From the NCBI GenBank assembly GCA_964527595.1, contig CAZGPI010000008.1:1-59924 (forward strand): DNA of 59,924 bases, in the 5' to 3' direction. A program made the position numbers and the translations under genes. Origin of the DNA: GWF2-38-10 sp964527595. Lineage in GTDB: Bacteria > Babelota > Babeliae > Babelales > RVW-14. Shown here piece after piece: positions 16,700-24,743 of this stretch; the first letter of the stretch is position 1; each line of letters starts with the position of its first letter. The notes beneath the pieces were generated by a model. That model had not been told where the DNA came from and did no database searches. It was given only the letters and a program-made list of their open reading frames with translations.

Positions 16700-16797
16700 A
16701 AAAAAACGTGACCATGTAAAAAACTTGTCTTGATAATCATACTGGGTATACTGCACATATTTGGAAAAATCATCAGAATTGGGATGAAGGATTGTAC

Positions 16798-18753
16798 GTG
16801 AATACGCAAAAAATAACCTACCTTGCTTGCCGGCTTAAAGAGCTGGGTATCAATGGGCTTATTACGTGGGGAACCACCAAAGGCTATCGCCGTTTTTTTT
16901 CCCTCCGCTACAAAAAATCGGCTCGCACCCAACACGCCAACCATACATGGAACACCATCGCTTATCGCTTTGAACGTGAAGAAACTTTTGCCCAATTTTT
17001 TGCCACGATTTCGGTAAATAGAACATTTGATCGCATGTTGGCAACGGAACAATTTGCCAAACATTTCCCCTCAACCATGGCCCATGACCCAACGCTTTTT
17101 GCATGCGCCGATGATCTTTGTAATAATCAATTTTCAATTCTTGGTTCACCTAAAATTGATCTCGGGACGGAAATTCCATGGCGCTGCGATATCAAATGTC
17201 CCCGCCAATCATGGGGATCTGAGTATTGGAACCACCAACCGTTACGTTTTTACCAAGATATTTCAGCTCAAAACGCCCCAATAACCAATACCGATTATTA
17301 TCCAGACATTAAAGTCCCCTGGGAACTTTCTCGCATGCAACATCTATTCACCCTTGGCCGCGCCTACCGACGAGCTTTGGTGGTCAAAGATTATCACCGC
17401 GCCACCAAATGTAGCGCAACCTTTGTTTCTCATGTTAATAGCTGGATTGACGCTAACCCATATCTTCTCGGTGTCAATTGGATATGTCCTATGGAAGTTG
17501 CGATCCGTGCCGCTAACCTTATATGGGGATTCCATTTTTTTAAAAATGACAAAACAATCCCGATTGATTTCTGGGAAAAACTTGTCTGCAGTTTGTACGA
17601 TCATGCTCGCTACCTTGAATTTAATCGGGAAACGTCGGACAAACCTAATAACCATTACATAGCAGATTTGGTCGGATCACTGTATCTTTGCGTTTTCTTC
17701 AAAGACATCGCCCATTTTCATCAACACCAATCTACTATCCTTAAGGAAATTTGGCATCAAGTTGAGCAGCAAATTCAGCCGGATGGCACGAGCTATGAAG
17801 GCTCGACCAATTACCATAAATTAGTTACTGAAATGCTTGGCCATGTCTTACTCATCTGCAAAACACTGGGCATCATAATCCCACCCTCATTCCACCCAAC
17901 GTTTCGCAAGATGGAGGCTTTCTTGCAAGATTGCACCGACCTTGGTGGTGGGCTTGCACAAATCGGCGATAATGACGGCGGCAAATTTGTTACCGGATAT
18001 ACCATAACCCCAAATACTCAACCTCGGCTTATTTCACATAAGTACGCCGGAATAACCGTTGTAAATACACATGGTTGGCATATTACCTATCGCCACCCAA
18101 CATTTAATCGTCGTCAGCCATCTGGCCATTTCCATGCAGATGAACTCTCAATCACCGCGTCACTTGATGGAAGGCCTTTGCTTATTGACCCTGGAACGTA
18201 TTTATACACAGGAAGCAGTCAATGGAGAAATGCTTTACGTAGCGCCAAAGCGCATAACACCTATTTTATTCCAGAATTTGAATACACGTTTAGTGATTTG
18301 TTTCAAACCCCGCGCGAATCGCATGAACATAACCCAACGGTAACCATTGAAAACCGTAAGATTATTATCTGCGACCGCCACTTAAAATATGCTAGCCATG
18401 GCTTAGTCGCCCACCGCCAATTGTCATTTGATGGACATAAAGAAATTTTGGAGATTCATGATTGGTGGCAACCCTCAGATAACCACCCAAACCCCTTTAA
18501 CCTTCCCCATGAACACGATTGTATTTGGAATTTTCATTGGGCTCCGGATATACAACTGTATCAAAACGAGCCTCATTCATGGATTGTAAGCCGCAAGAAC
18601 AAACCGATCGCGCACCTTACTTCAACTTTGATTTTTACAAGCACCCACGATGTTTTTAGTCCAAGTTATGGAATCAAAGAACCTTCGGTCACCCTTACCG
18701 CCACCCATCCACTATCACTTCAACATCGTTCGATTAGACTTCATCGCTTTTAA
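16798..18753 (+). CDS. Heparinase II/III-like polysaccharide lyase family protein
   Basis: 651 residues from GTG 16798 (GAAGG upstream); TTG 16792 is the alternative. An N-terminal all-alpha toroid (about 100-370) contains MEVAIRAANLIWG, NNHYIADLVGSLYL and YEGSTNYHKLVTEM. A beta-sandwich then starts near GGLAQIGDNDGGKF and HFHADELSITASLDGRPLLIDPG, the conserved heparinase II/III blocks. Members cleave uronic-acid polysaccharides or act in surface-glycan synthesis clusters. No signal peptide is visible, which fits a cytoplasmic role or a mis-assigned start. The substrate is unknown, and no glycan gene is adjacent. Confidence 0.8.
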   Translation: MNTQKITYLACRLKELGINGLITWGTTKGYRRFFSLRYKKSARTQHANHTWNTIAYRFEREETFAQFFATISVNRTFDRMLATEQFAKHFPSTMAHDPTLFACADDLCNNQFSILGSPKIDLGTEIPWRCDIKCPRQSWGSEYWNHQPLRFYQDISAQNAPITNTDYYPDIKVPWELSRMQHLFTLGRAYRRALVVKDYHRATKCSATFVSHVNSWIDANPYLLGVNWICPMEVAIRAANLIWGFHFFKNDKTIPIDFWEKLVCSLYDHARYLEFNRETSDKPNNHYIADLVGSLYLCVFFKDIAHFHQHQSTILKEIWHQVEQQIQPDGTSYEGSTNYHKLVTEMLGHVLLICKTLGIIIPPSFHPTFRKMEAFLQDCTDLGGGLAQIGDNDGGKFVTGYTITPNTQPRLISHKYAGITVVNTHGWHITYRHPTFNRRQPSGHFHADELSITASLDGRPLLIDPGTYLYTGSSQWRNALRSAKAHNTYFIPEFEYTFSDLFQTPRESHEHNPTVTIENRKIIICDRHLKYASHGLVAHRQLSFDGHKEILEIHDWWQPSDNHPNPFNLPHEHDCIWNFHWAPDIQLYQNEPHSWIVSRKNKPIAHLTSTLIFTSTHDVFSPSYGIKEPSVTLTATHPLSLQHRSIRLHRF

Positions 18754-18754
18754 T

Positions 18755-18784
18755 GCGGGCCGTTCCCTCCCGCCCCTCCCCGCC
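18755..18784 (+). repeat. Family B short GC-rich motif
   Basis: GCGGGCCGTTCCCTCCCGCC directly after the heparinase-like gene stop. Related copies occur inside uppP (31191..31221) and, split by module A, inside fabG (35436..35495). Confidence 0.5.
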
Positions 18785-18841
18785 ATCGATCATTCTTTTT
18801 TCCACGAGCAGTCAGCCCGTGCGGCGATTGAGCACGTATAC

Positions 18842-19393
18842 TTAGCAAAGACTTAGCAATGCAGCGGCGTGTGTCAATAGATCGCGGCGACGAGCACAGA
18901 TTACTTGCCCTTCTTCAAAAAGCAAAATACCGTGATTACCATGGCGCATATTCCACGTAACAAATGATGGGTTTTTGAGCCCTAAACGATCACCAAGCGC
19001 GGCCAAATCATCCGGATTATGGATATCCACTTCACGTCGCCGAACGCTGGTATCTTGAACAAAATTTTTCATGGTATTATGAAAAGATGCATCTTTCATA
19101 TCCAAGCCAAATGCATGAGGAGCTTCCCACAAATTTTCGCGATGCAAACCGCACTCGTTTTTGCAAAATCCCGCAACCCCTTTAACACAATCAAATTCCG
19201 GGTTGTCGACCAAATAGGCCGCCTTGGTTAACCCAAAATGAGCATCGTGCCCAAGTTCATGTAATACGAGTTGCGCAAGATCATCAACGTCATGATGACT
19301 AAGAATTTTGTGCGGCAACTGCAAGATCGCGTGTACAACCTTGTCTCCGAGTTCTAAGGTGCCGCCAGCACCTGCATGTTTAGCCTGATTCAT
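18842..19393 (-). CDS. Small HExxH (zincin-like) protein
   Basis: 183 residues from ATG 19393 with AAGGAG upstream. LAQLVLHELGHDAHFG (about 41-56) is a classic HExxH zinc-protease helix; His at DAH or Asp/Glu further on may be the third ligand. A Cys cluster (C-x7-C-x3-C) follows in CVKGVAGFCKNEC. No signal peptide. No larger family was recognised. It may be a secreted effector protease, a toxin-like peptidase or an inactive relative. It stands alone, downstream and convergent to the heparinase-like gene. Confidence 0.55.
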   Translation of the reverse strand: MNQAKHAGAGGTLELGDKVVHAILQLPHKILSHHDVDDLAQLVLHELGHDAHFGLTKAAYLVDNPEFDCVKGVAGFCKNECGLHRENLWEAPHAFGLDMKDASFHNTMKNFVQDTSVRRREVDIHNPDDLAALGDRLGLKNPSFVTWNMRHGNHGILLFEEGQVICARRRDLLTHAAALLSLC

Positions 19394-19558
19394 CACTTCT
19401 CCTTTTTACCAATTTTTTAACGTTCTTCAATTACTTCATTACGTTACTTTTTTTATTATTACTTGTTTTACCAAATCAGACAAGTAAGTAAATTTTAAGG
19501 CTCTTTTTTTGTAGAAGGGCGGCATTTTTGCGTAACCGAAAAATGGCGTTATATACTT

Positions 19559-19572
19559 GCATATAAATATGC
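19559..19572. promoter_or_regulatory. Candidate operator of the RHH/RelE-type pair
   Basis: Perfect inverted repeat GCATAT-AA-ATATGC, 12 bp before the first start codon of the antitoxin-like gene. Ribbon-helix-helix antitoxins commonly bind such palindromes to repress their own operon. Confidence 0.35.
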
Positions 19573-19584
19573 TATCCTATATGT

Positions 19585-19860
19585 ATGTTAATTTGTAATA
19601 CGAAAGAACCGCCGATGAGAAAAAATATGGTTAGATTAAGCTTTGACATTCCAACCAATGAACACGTCACGCTCAAAACCGAATGTGCTCAAATGCAGGT
19701 TGCTATGAAGGTTTTTTTACAAGAACTAGTCCTCAATGGCATACAAGACCTTAAAAAAAAGCAACTTCACGAAAGACTAAGCCTATCAATACAACAATCA
19801 AAAAAGGGCAAAGTAAAAAGCAGAGGGTCCTTTGCTAAGCATGTAAAAAATGAAATTTGA
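19585..19860 (+). CDS. Ribbon-helix-helix antitoxin-like protein
   Basis: Up to 91 residues; starts at 19615 or 19627 are also possible because no strong ribosome-binding site distinguishes them. MVRLSFDIPTNEHVTLKTEC followed by an amphipathic helix pair is the ribbon-helix-helix DNA-binding pattern. The Lys-rich C-terminus would wrap the toxin. It overlaps the next gene by 11 bp, the layout of type II toxin-antitoxin operons, and has a palindrome just upstream. Confidence 0.7.
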   Translation: MLICNTKEPPMRKNMVRLSFDIPTNEHVTLKTECAQMQVAMKVFLQELVLNGIQDLKKKQLHERLSLSIQQSKKGKVKSRGSFAKHVKNEI

Positions 19861-20146
19861 GATTGTTTTTACTGAACATGCTGACGAACAAATGGATAAA
19901 CTTCAAAAAACAAAAGCTCAGAAAGCAATTTACAACGCGGCATGCAAGGTTTTAGGGTTTATGGAAACTAATTTGAGGCACCCTTCACTAAATACTCATA
20001 AGTACACAGACTTAATGGGACCCAACGGAGAAGACATCTTCGAATCATATGCGCAAAACAAGACACCAGGCGCCTACCGAATTTTTTGGCATTATGGGCC
20101 AGGTAAAAACCATATTACTATTCTAGAAATTTCACCACATCCGTAG
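19850..20146 (+). CDS. RelE/ParE-superfamily toxin-like protein
   Basis: 98 residues. FEIVFTEHADEQMDKLQK, then a helical pair, HKYTDLMGPNGEDIFESYAQ and AYRIFWHYGPGKNHITILEI, reads as the RelE/ParE fold (helix pair plus beta sheet ending in the ITIL-I strand). RelE types cleave ribosome-bound mRNA and ParE types poison gyrase; the sequence does not settle which. Translationally coupled to the RHH gene. A repeat island begins directly after its stop. Confidence 0.7.
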   Translation: MKFEIVFTEHADEQMDKLQKTKAQKAIYNAACKVLGFMETNLRHPSLNTHKYTDLMGPNGEDIFESYAQNKTPGAYRIFWHYGPGKNHITILEISPHP

Positions 20147-20149
20147 ACT

Positions 20150-20660
20150 CCACAAAGTATCCTACCAAGGCGGTCAGAGCCCAAAGCATCCAGCCTTCGC
20201 TAAGGCTTCGGCGGACAAGTCCGCATTTGGCTACCTCATGGCATACTTATGGATGTAAGATGGATGCTCGGGGCAAGCCCAAGCATGACAAAGAACAACT
20301 ATTTCTTATCTTTAAACAATATTAATCCATCCTAATTTGTCATCCCGGACACCGATCCGAGATCCATCCTGATTTTAAGTAAGATGGATGCTCGGCGTGC
20401 CCGCCATAGCCACGAAGGGCGACGGCTGGGGGCAAGCCCAAGCATGACAAATTAGGAGGCATTCAAAAAGTATCCTACCAAGGCCGTCATCGCCCAAAGC
20501 ATCCGCATTGGGCTACCTCATGGGCGCTAGCTTACGCTAGCATTAAGATGGGAATTAACCGACGCCTGCTCTTGGTGCCCGCGCGTGCGGGCGTACAAAT
20601 GGTAGCCCAATGCGGACTTGTCCGCCGAAGCCTTAGCGAAGGCTGGATGCTTTGGGCAAT
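20150..20660. repeat. Repeat island: two C copies, three R copies, module A
   Basis: No gene seen. Contents in order: a half C copy with a 31-nt module insert (20178..20240, insert 20192..20222) and R (20258..20291). Then comes R (20335..20370), and R with a 35-nt module insert (20381..20449, insert 20396..20430). Last is a complete C element (20493..20656), whose right arm carries a 31-nt insert (20617..20647). A direct repeat (AGTATCCTACCAAGGC) precedes both C copies. Confidence 0.75.
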
Positions 20661-20682
20661 TTGGATGTTTCGACAAAAAAAA

Positions 20683-20710
20683 GAAGCGAGAGAATTGCTT
20701 CTCTCGCTTC
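20683..20710 (-). terminator. Terminator of barrel gene 2
   Basis: 12-bp perfect stem GAAGCGAGAGAA / TTCTCTCGCTTC with a TTGC loop, followed on the minus strand by a T-rich run; about 55 bp past the gene's stop. Confidence 0.8.
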
Positions 20711-20764
20711 GTAAAATCTAAAACCTAGATGCTTAAATCAATTGTGTCGTATATCGGGGAGTTA

Positions 20765-21907
20765 TTAGAATGAAAGGCCTGTTTTCGCCCATGCTTGCCA
20801 GAAATTAGGCACACTGTTCTTGGATGCAAATTCATACTTGCCACCAAGACCAAATGTTACAGGATATTCCCAGTTCTTGAATGCATAACCGATACCAGCA
20901 TATGCACCGTTGGTGAATTGGGCTGGGGTTGTAGCTGTTTTTGCATCGGAGACTACTGGGGCAACGACTGTCTTAAGGGTTACTGATTCTTCTTGTGCGA
21001 AATATGCATTGTAACCAAGATCAGCGGTCAAGCCACCATTGTTATAGGCAAGGCCAAGGATACCATCAAGCTTGCTGCCTGGGGTAACTTTGACATCTAT
21101 TGGTAATGTGTCTGCATGCATAAAGCTAGCGAGTTGCGTTCCTTTACCAACTTTACGTTTTTCTGTTGCTTGGAACATATAACGATAGTTTGCTGCAAAA
21201 TTAAGCTTTACGTTATGGTCTGCTTTGCCCCATACGCGTGCTTGTGCATCAAGTCCGGCGCCAAGACCAAAATGGTTTGAGCCAACTTGTGGTTCAAATG
21301 GAGTAACAGCTTTGAGTTCTTTGCCTGTTGGGATTACGCCACCGATGTTGATGCTTGCATTGTAGGTTTCTTTGTCCAAGAATTTGTAACCGATTTGAAC
21401 ATCGATATCTGCTACGCCGGTTGTTGATTTTTTGCCAAGTTTTGCGGCTGTTACAGCTGCTGCTAAGTCTGCTTCTTCGCCTGCTGTTACTGCTTTAAAC
21501 TTCAAATCTGTTGATGCATTTTCAACTGGTACGATTACCTTAAGGCTAAGGCCGCCAACAAGCTTAGAAAGATCTTGGTTGTAACCGAGTACTGCACCGT
21601 AGTTGATAATTTCTGGAGCAAGTGTTGCTTTTTTGGTTACTGTTACTTGACCATCGGCTGCAGCTGCAAAATACTTACCAAGTTCTTTTGCTTTGGTATT
21701 TTGACCATAGAAACCTGTTACTGAAACGGTTCCGCCAACTCTGTCTTCTGTTTTTGCAACGATGCGTTCTTTGATGGTTGTTTGTTCAAGTGGAAGGTTG
21801 CGCAATGCTTGGTTGCGAAGTTGTAAGTGAGTTTTGTTGCTGTGAGCTGCGGCTGTTGAGCTAATAACCAAAGCGGCTACGAGTAAGCTTTTCAATATTT
21901 TGTTCAT
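20765..21907 (-). CDS. Exported outer-membrane beta-barrel-like protein, paralogue 2
   Basis: 380 residues, ATG 21907. Signal peptide MNKILKSLLVAALVISSTAA with cleavage near AAA-H. It shares with paralogue 1 the mature start (NKTxxQxRNQALxNLPL), GKYF, GYNQDLSKLVGG, the RVWGKADHNVKLNFAANYRY block, AYAGIGYAFKNWEYP and the terminal KTGLSF. Shorter than the other two by about 100 residues, mainly in loops. Probably a major outer-membrane protein or porin; substrate unknown. Own terminator and a long structured leader. Confidence 0.7.
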   Translation of the reverse strand: MNKILKSLLVAALVISSTAAAHSNKTHLQLRNQALRNLPLEQTTIKERIVAKTEDRVGGTVSVTGFYGQNTKAKELGKYFAAAADGQVTVTKKATLAPEIINYGAVLGYNQDLSKLVGGLSLKVIVPVENASTDLKFKAVTAGEEADLAAAVTAAKLGKKSTTGVADIDVQIGYKFLDKETYNASINIGGVIPTGKELKAVTPFEPQVGSNHFGLGAGLDAQARVWGKADHNVKLNFAANYRYMFQATEKRKVGKGTQLASFMHADTLPIDVKVTPGSKLDGILGLAYNNGGLTADLGYNAYFAQEESVTLKTVVAPVVSDAKTATTPAQFTNGAYAGIGYAFKNWEYPVTFGLGGKYEFASKNSVPNFWQAWAKTGLSF

Positions 21908-22280
21908 ATTAATTTCCCTGAAAAATTCGAGTTTTTTTTATTACTACCAAATTATCTAACACACATAAGAAATAGTTACGCGTTTTACGTTATCTGCTGA
22001 GGAGCCTCCTTTCTCTACGCATATGTAAAATCAGTTAAACCTATTGCCGACACGGTTACATGTGTTGATATACACATTTCGGAGCTTCATTACACCCCGG
22101 CTGCCTTCGCTGCTTATCCGGTTGCCCGGTGAATCTCGGGCTTTTCGGCAACGCTCACATTCGAATAAGACATTGTTTCGGGTAACGCTTATACTCAATG
22201 TTTACGTTAACTACATTATTTTATGTCATAAAAACGGAGGCTTGTCAACTTTTTGTAAGTCGCTCCACGATAGCTAAATC
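21908..22280 (-). promoter_or_regulatory. Structured 5' leader of barrel gene 2
   Basis: On the minus strand TTGCCGA (about 22158) can pair with TCGGCAA (about 22047). The pair encloses a GCCCG...CGGGC hairpin, a CCGG...CCGG stem and an ATGTGT...ACACAT hairpin, a multi-branch architecture. AAAGGAGG near 22010 and GGTAGTAATAA nearer the gene recur in the leader of barrel gene 1. It matches no riboswitch class I can recognise. Confidence 0.35.
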
Positions 22281-22690
22281 AATGCAATCGGACGACATTC
22301 TGCCTTTACGCAAATGCGAAAAATCATCAACTTTGCTTACCTGGCAACAAAAAACCGTTATTACCCATGTGAAATAATTACTTTTTCTTACTTGTCATCC
22401 TTGGGCTCGCCCCGAGGATGACAGAATGTGAACGGGCGCCAATATTTGATCCCGCTCCCATCATATTTTGGCAATATTTGATGTAATCACCATCAATTAT
22501 TAACACTTTATTGAAAATCGCCATCACTTTCGGGTATGTGGATTCGACTCCGCTCATCACAAACGGGCAGAAAAAGATGAACATTTTATAAAACACTTGC
22601 TATCCACCAACCGCTTATATAACCTGAAAAATTATTTACCAGTAGTTGTAAAGTAGTTGTAGTAATGTCGTAACCATATTTTCTAAGGAG
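22281..22690. other. Intergenic region with one R-type palindrome
   Basis: Holds a compact palindrome (22396..22424, GTCATCCTTGGGCTCGCCCC...) and a GATTCGACTCCGCTCA motif (about 22542). That motif is related to the repeat near 55.6 kb. The promoter of the plus-strand barrel gene should lie near 22600-22680. Otherwise nothing recognised. Confidence 0.4.
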
Positions 22691-22698
22691 AGAGAGCA

Positions 22699-24162
22699 AT
22701 GAAGAAATTCGGACAATTCCGTTATCTTGTGCTTTTCGCTATCACTATTTCTGGCACCGCCGCGGCCGAAACTTTTTCACAAAAGACCGTTTTCACCCCC
22801 CGCGCCATTGGCACCAACCGAGCCATGGAATACACAACCTGGCAAGAATTTGCCTATGGCAAAGTTACCGCACCATCAAAAGCAAAAATCAATAGCCACG
22901 TTGCCCTAACCGCCTTTTACCAAGAATCGCAAAAAGGCGCCGATATGGGTAAATATTTTGGTATTGGAAACGGCAAAAATAGCTTTAACGTTGGACCATT
23001 AACCGCCGTACCTGGAGACCCGGTCGCCGAAGTTATCAATAACTTTTTGATTCATGATCTGACAGATGCTGATAACTCGACTAACAAGGGCACCATTTCC
23101 TTTAAGCCTAGCCAAAAAACATATGGCGCACGCCTGGATTACTTCCAAGATATTAACGATCCGGTCAAAGGCTTCTTTTTTAAGGCAAGTTTGCCAGTCG
23201 TTCTCGTCCAAAATGATATGGGAATGAAAAACGATGGAAATGAAGAATTAACGAAATTTTTCAAAGGCACCTATACGCAAGTGGGCGACAATGCCCAAAC
23301 TGAATTAACCAAAGGTAAAATTGACGGCCGCCACAGCGTAATCGGACTTGCCGACCTCAACCTCGCCCTCGGTTACAAATTGCACTCATCGGCCAAAAAA
23401 CACGCATTCTTTAACGTCGGCGTCATTATCCCTACCGGCACCAAGCCAAATGGCGAATACCTCTTTGGCCCAATCGTTGGCAACGGTGGGCACGTCGGAT
23501 TTACCACCGGCCTTGATGGCGGCGTCACGTTATGGACAGGCAAAGAAGAAAAGGCCTCGGTCCGCTTATTGGCAGCTTTGGATTATCGCTATTTATTTGA
23601 AGCCGGCGAAAGCAGAACCCCTTCTTTAAACAAAAGCTTCTTTGGGGCTGAAAAAGGAACGCTAAACCATTATTACCTCGGCGGTTATTTAGGCAAAAAA
23701 GAATCATTTCCAGCGGCAAATATATTTACACGGCTCCTTAAGGTAAAACCTGGTTCACAAGGCGAAGCATTGGTCGATTTATCATTCAAATGCAGCGGTT
23801 TTGTAATAGACCTTGGTTATAACGCCTTCTATAAAGAAAAAGAATCGGCTTGGCTCAAGGGCTGGAATGATGACAGCTTTGGTATCGTAAAAAGAAGTTA
23901 CGACATGACTAATCAGCTTGATGTAAAGAATGCCGATACTTTCGTTAATGATAGAACAGTCAAATCAACCGATTTTGACATAGAATCGATAATCAATCCT
24001 GCTCAATTCTCGCACAAGGTCTTTGGCGGCTTGGGTTATTCATTTACCGTATCAAAGGAATACTTGGCAAACCTCGGATTGGGCGCCTCGTATGAATTTG
24101 CCTCCGATAATGCAACCATGGAAGCAATGGCATTATGGATAAAATCAGGCATTTCGTTTTAA
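22699..24162 (+). CDS. Exported outer-membrane beta-barrel-like protein, paralogue 3
   Basis: 487 residues, ATG 22699 after AAGGAGAGAG. Signal peptide (about 1-23) with cleavage near AAA-E. More diverged than the other two, but it keeps the GKYFG motif, YFQDINDPVKGFFFKASLPV (equivalent to the QDLSK block), FFNVGVIIPTGTKPNGEY, VIDLGYNAFYKEKE, and ends IKSGISF with C-terminal Phe. Divergent from paralogue 2 across a shared intergenic region. Likely a third member of the same outer-membrane family; substrate unknown. Confidence 0.65.
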   Translation: MKKFGQFRYLVLFAITISGTAAAETFSQKTVFTPRAIGTNRAMEYTTWQEFAYGKVTAPSKAKINSHVALTAFYQESQKGADMGKYFGIGNGKNSFNVGPLTAVPGDPVAEVINNFLIHDLTDADNSTNKGTISFKPSQKTYGARLDYFQDINDPVKGFFFKASLPVVLVQNDMGMKNDGNEELTKFFKGTYTQVGDNAQTELTKGKIDGRHSVIGLADLNLALGYKLHSSAKKHAFFNVGVIIPTGTKPNGEYLFGPIVGNGGHVGFTTGLDGGVTLWTGKEEKASVRLLAALDYRYLFEAGESRTPSLNKSFFGAEKGTLNHYYLGGYLGKKESFPAANIFTRLLKVKPGSQGEALVDLSFKCSGFVIDLGYNAFYKEKESAWLKGWNDDSFGIVKRSYDMTNQLDVKNADTFVNDRTVKSTDFDIESIINPAQFSHKVFGGLGYSFTVSKEYLANLGLGASYEFASDNATMEAMALWIKSGISF

Positions 24163-24163
24163 A

Positions 24164-24272
24164 CCCGGCCCTCATCAGCCGACGCCCTTCGTGGCTATGG
24201 CTGACACGCGGGTCCCGGGCTATCGCAGTGTCGCATCCCCAATGGGGAAGCTCAGGAAGCGTATAGTCCATG
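24164..24272 (+). repeat. Partial family D element with module A insert
   Basis: AACCCGGCCCT...GGGTCCCGGGCTATCGCAGTGTCGCATCC matches one side of the stem-loop at 3470..3628. About 34 nt of module A (24173..24206, CGCCCTTCGTGGCTATGG) interrupt it. Confidence 0.55.
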
Positions 24273-24277
24273 AAAAG

Positions 24278-24310
24278 AACCCCTCAAAGGTTGCAAGCCT
24301 TTGGGGGGTT
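24278..24310 (+). terminator. Terminator of barrel gene 3
   Basis: 13-bp stem with one mismatch, AACCCCTCAAAGG / CCTTTGGGGGGTT, about 115 bp past the stop codon. Confidence 0.7.
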
Positions 24311-24326
24311 TGTCTTGATAGCTGCG

Positions 24327-24474
24327 CCCAAGCGCCCAAAGCATCCGCATTGGGCTACCTCACGGACGCTAGCACAGGCTAGCATTAAGATGGGGATTAA
24401 TGCCTCCTGTTCTTAGTGCCCGCGCGTGCGGGCGTACAAATGGTAGCCCAATGCGGATGCTTTGGGCGCTTGGG
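24327..24474. repeat. Family C element, uninterrupted
   Basis: 33-nt inverted arms (24327..24359 and 24442..24474) with internal GCTAGC motifs and a GCCCGCGCGTGCGGGC hairpin; same design as 10668..10799. Confidence 0.8.
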
Positions 24475-24519
24475 GTTGAGTTTTAATGTGCCCCCCGGGC
24501 AGGCCATCTTGATGTGAAT

Positions 24520-24551
24520 TTTGTCATCCCGGGCTTGACCCGGGATCCATC
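24520..24551 (+). repeat. Family R palindrome
   Basis: Single uninterrupted R copy (TTTGTCATCCCGGGCTTGAC...). Together with the C element it fills the gap before the large exported protein gene. Confidence 0.8.
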
Positions 24552-24743
24552 TTATTGAAGGATCATGGTGAAAACCACGCAACAACCGCTCTCTATGCGG
24601 CTCTTTCCGCTACCGCCCCCCCCTTTTGACGAACACTCACAACTAACATATACTTATTGAAATACTAACAGTAATTTGATGTTGTTTAATATAAGGTATA
24701 ACAACTTAACGTTAATACCGTTTTTACTATAATGGAGGTTCTT

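Noticed and set aside
22040..22170. Possible tRNA, SRP RNA or SAM-type riboswitch in the barrel-gene leader
   Set aside because: Short motif resemblance only (GCCCGAG...CGGGCAACC). No cloverleaf, no SRP tetraloop stem and no SAM-I core could be assembled.
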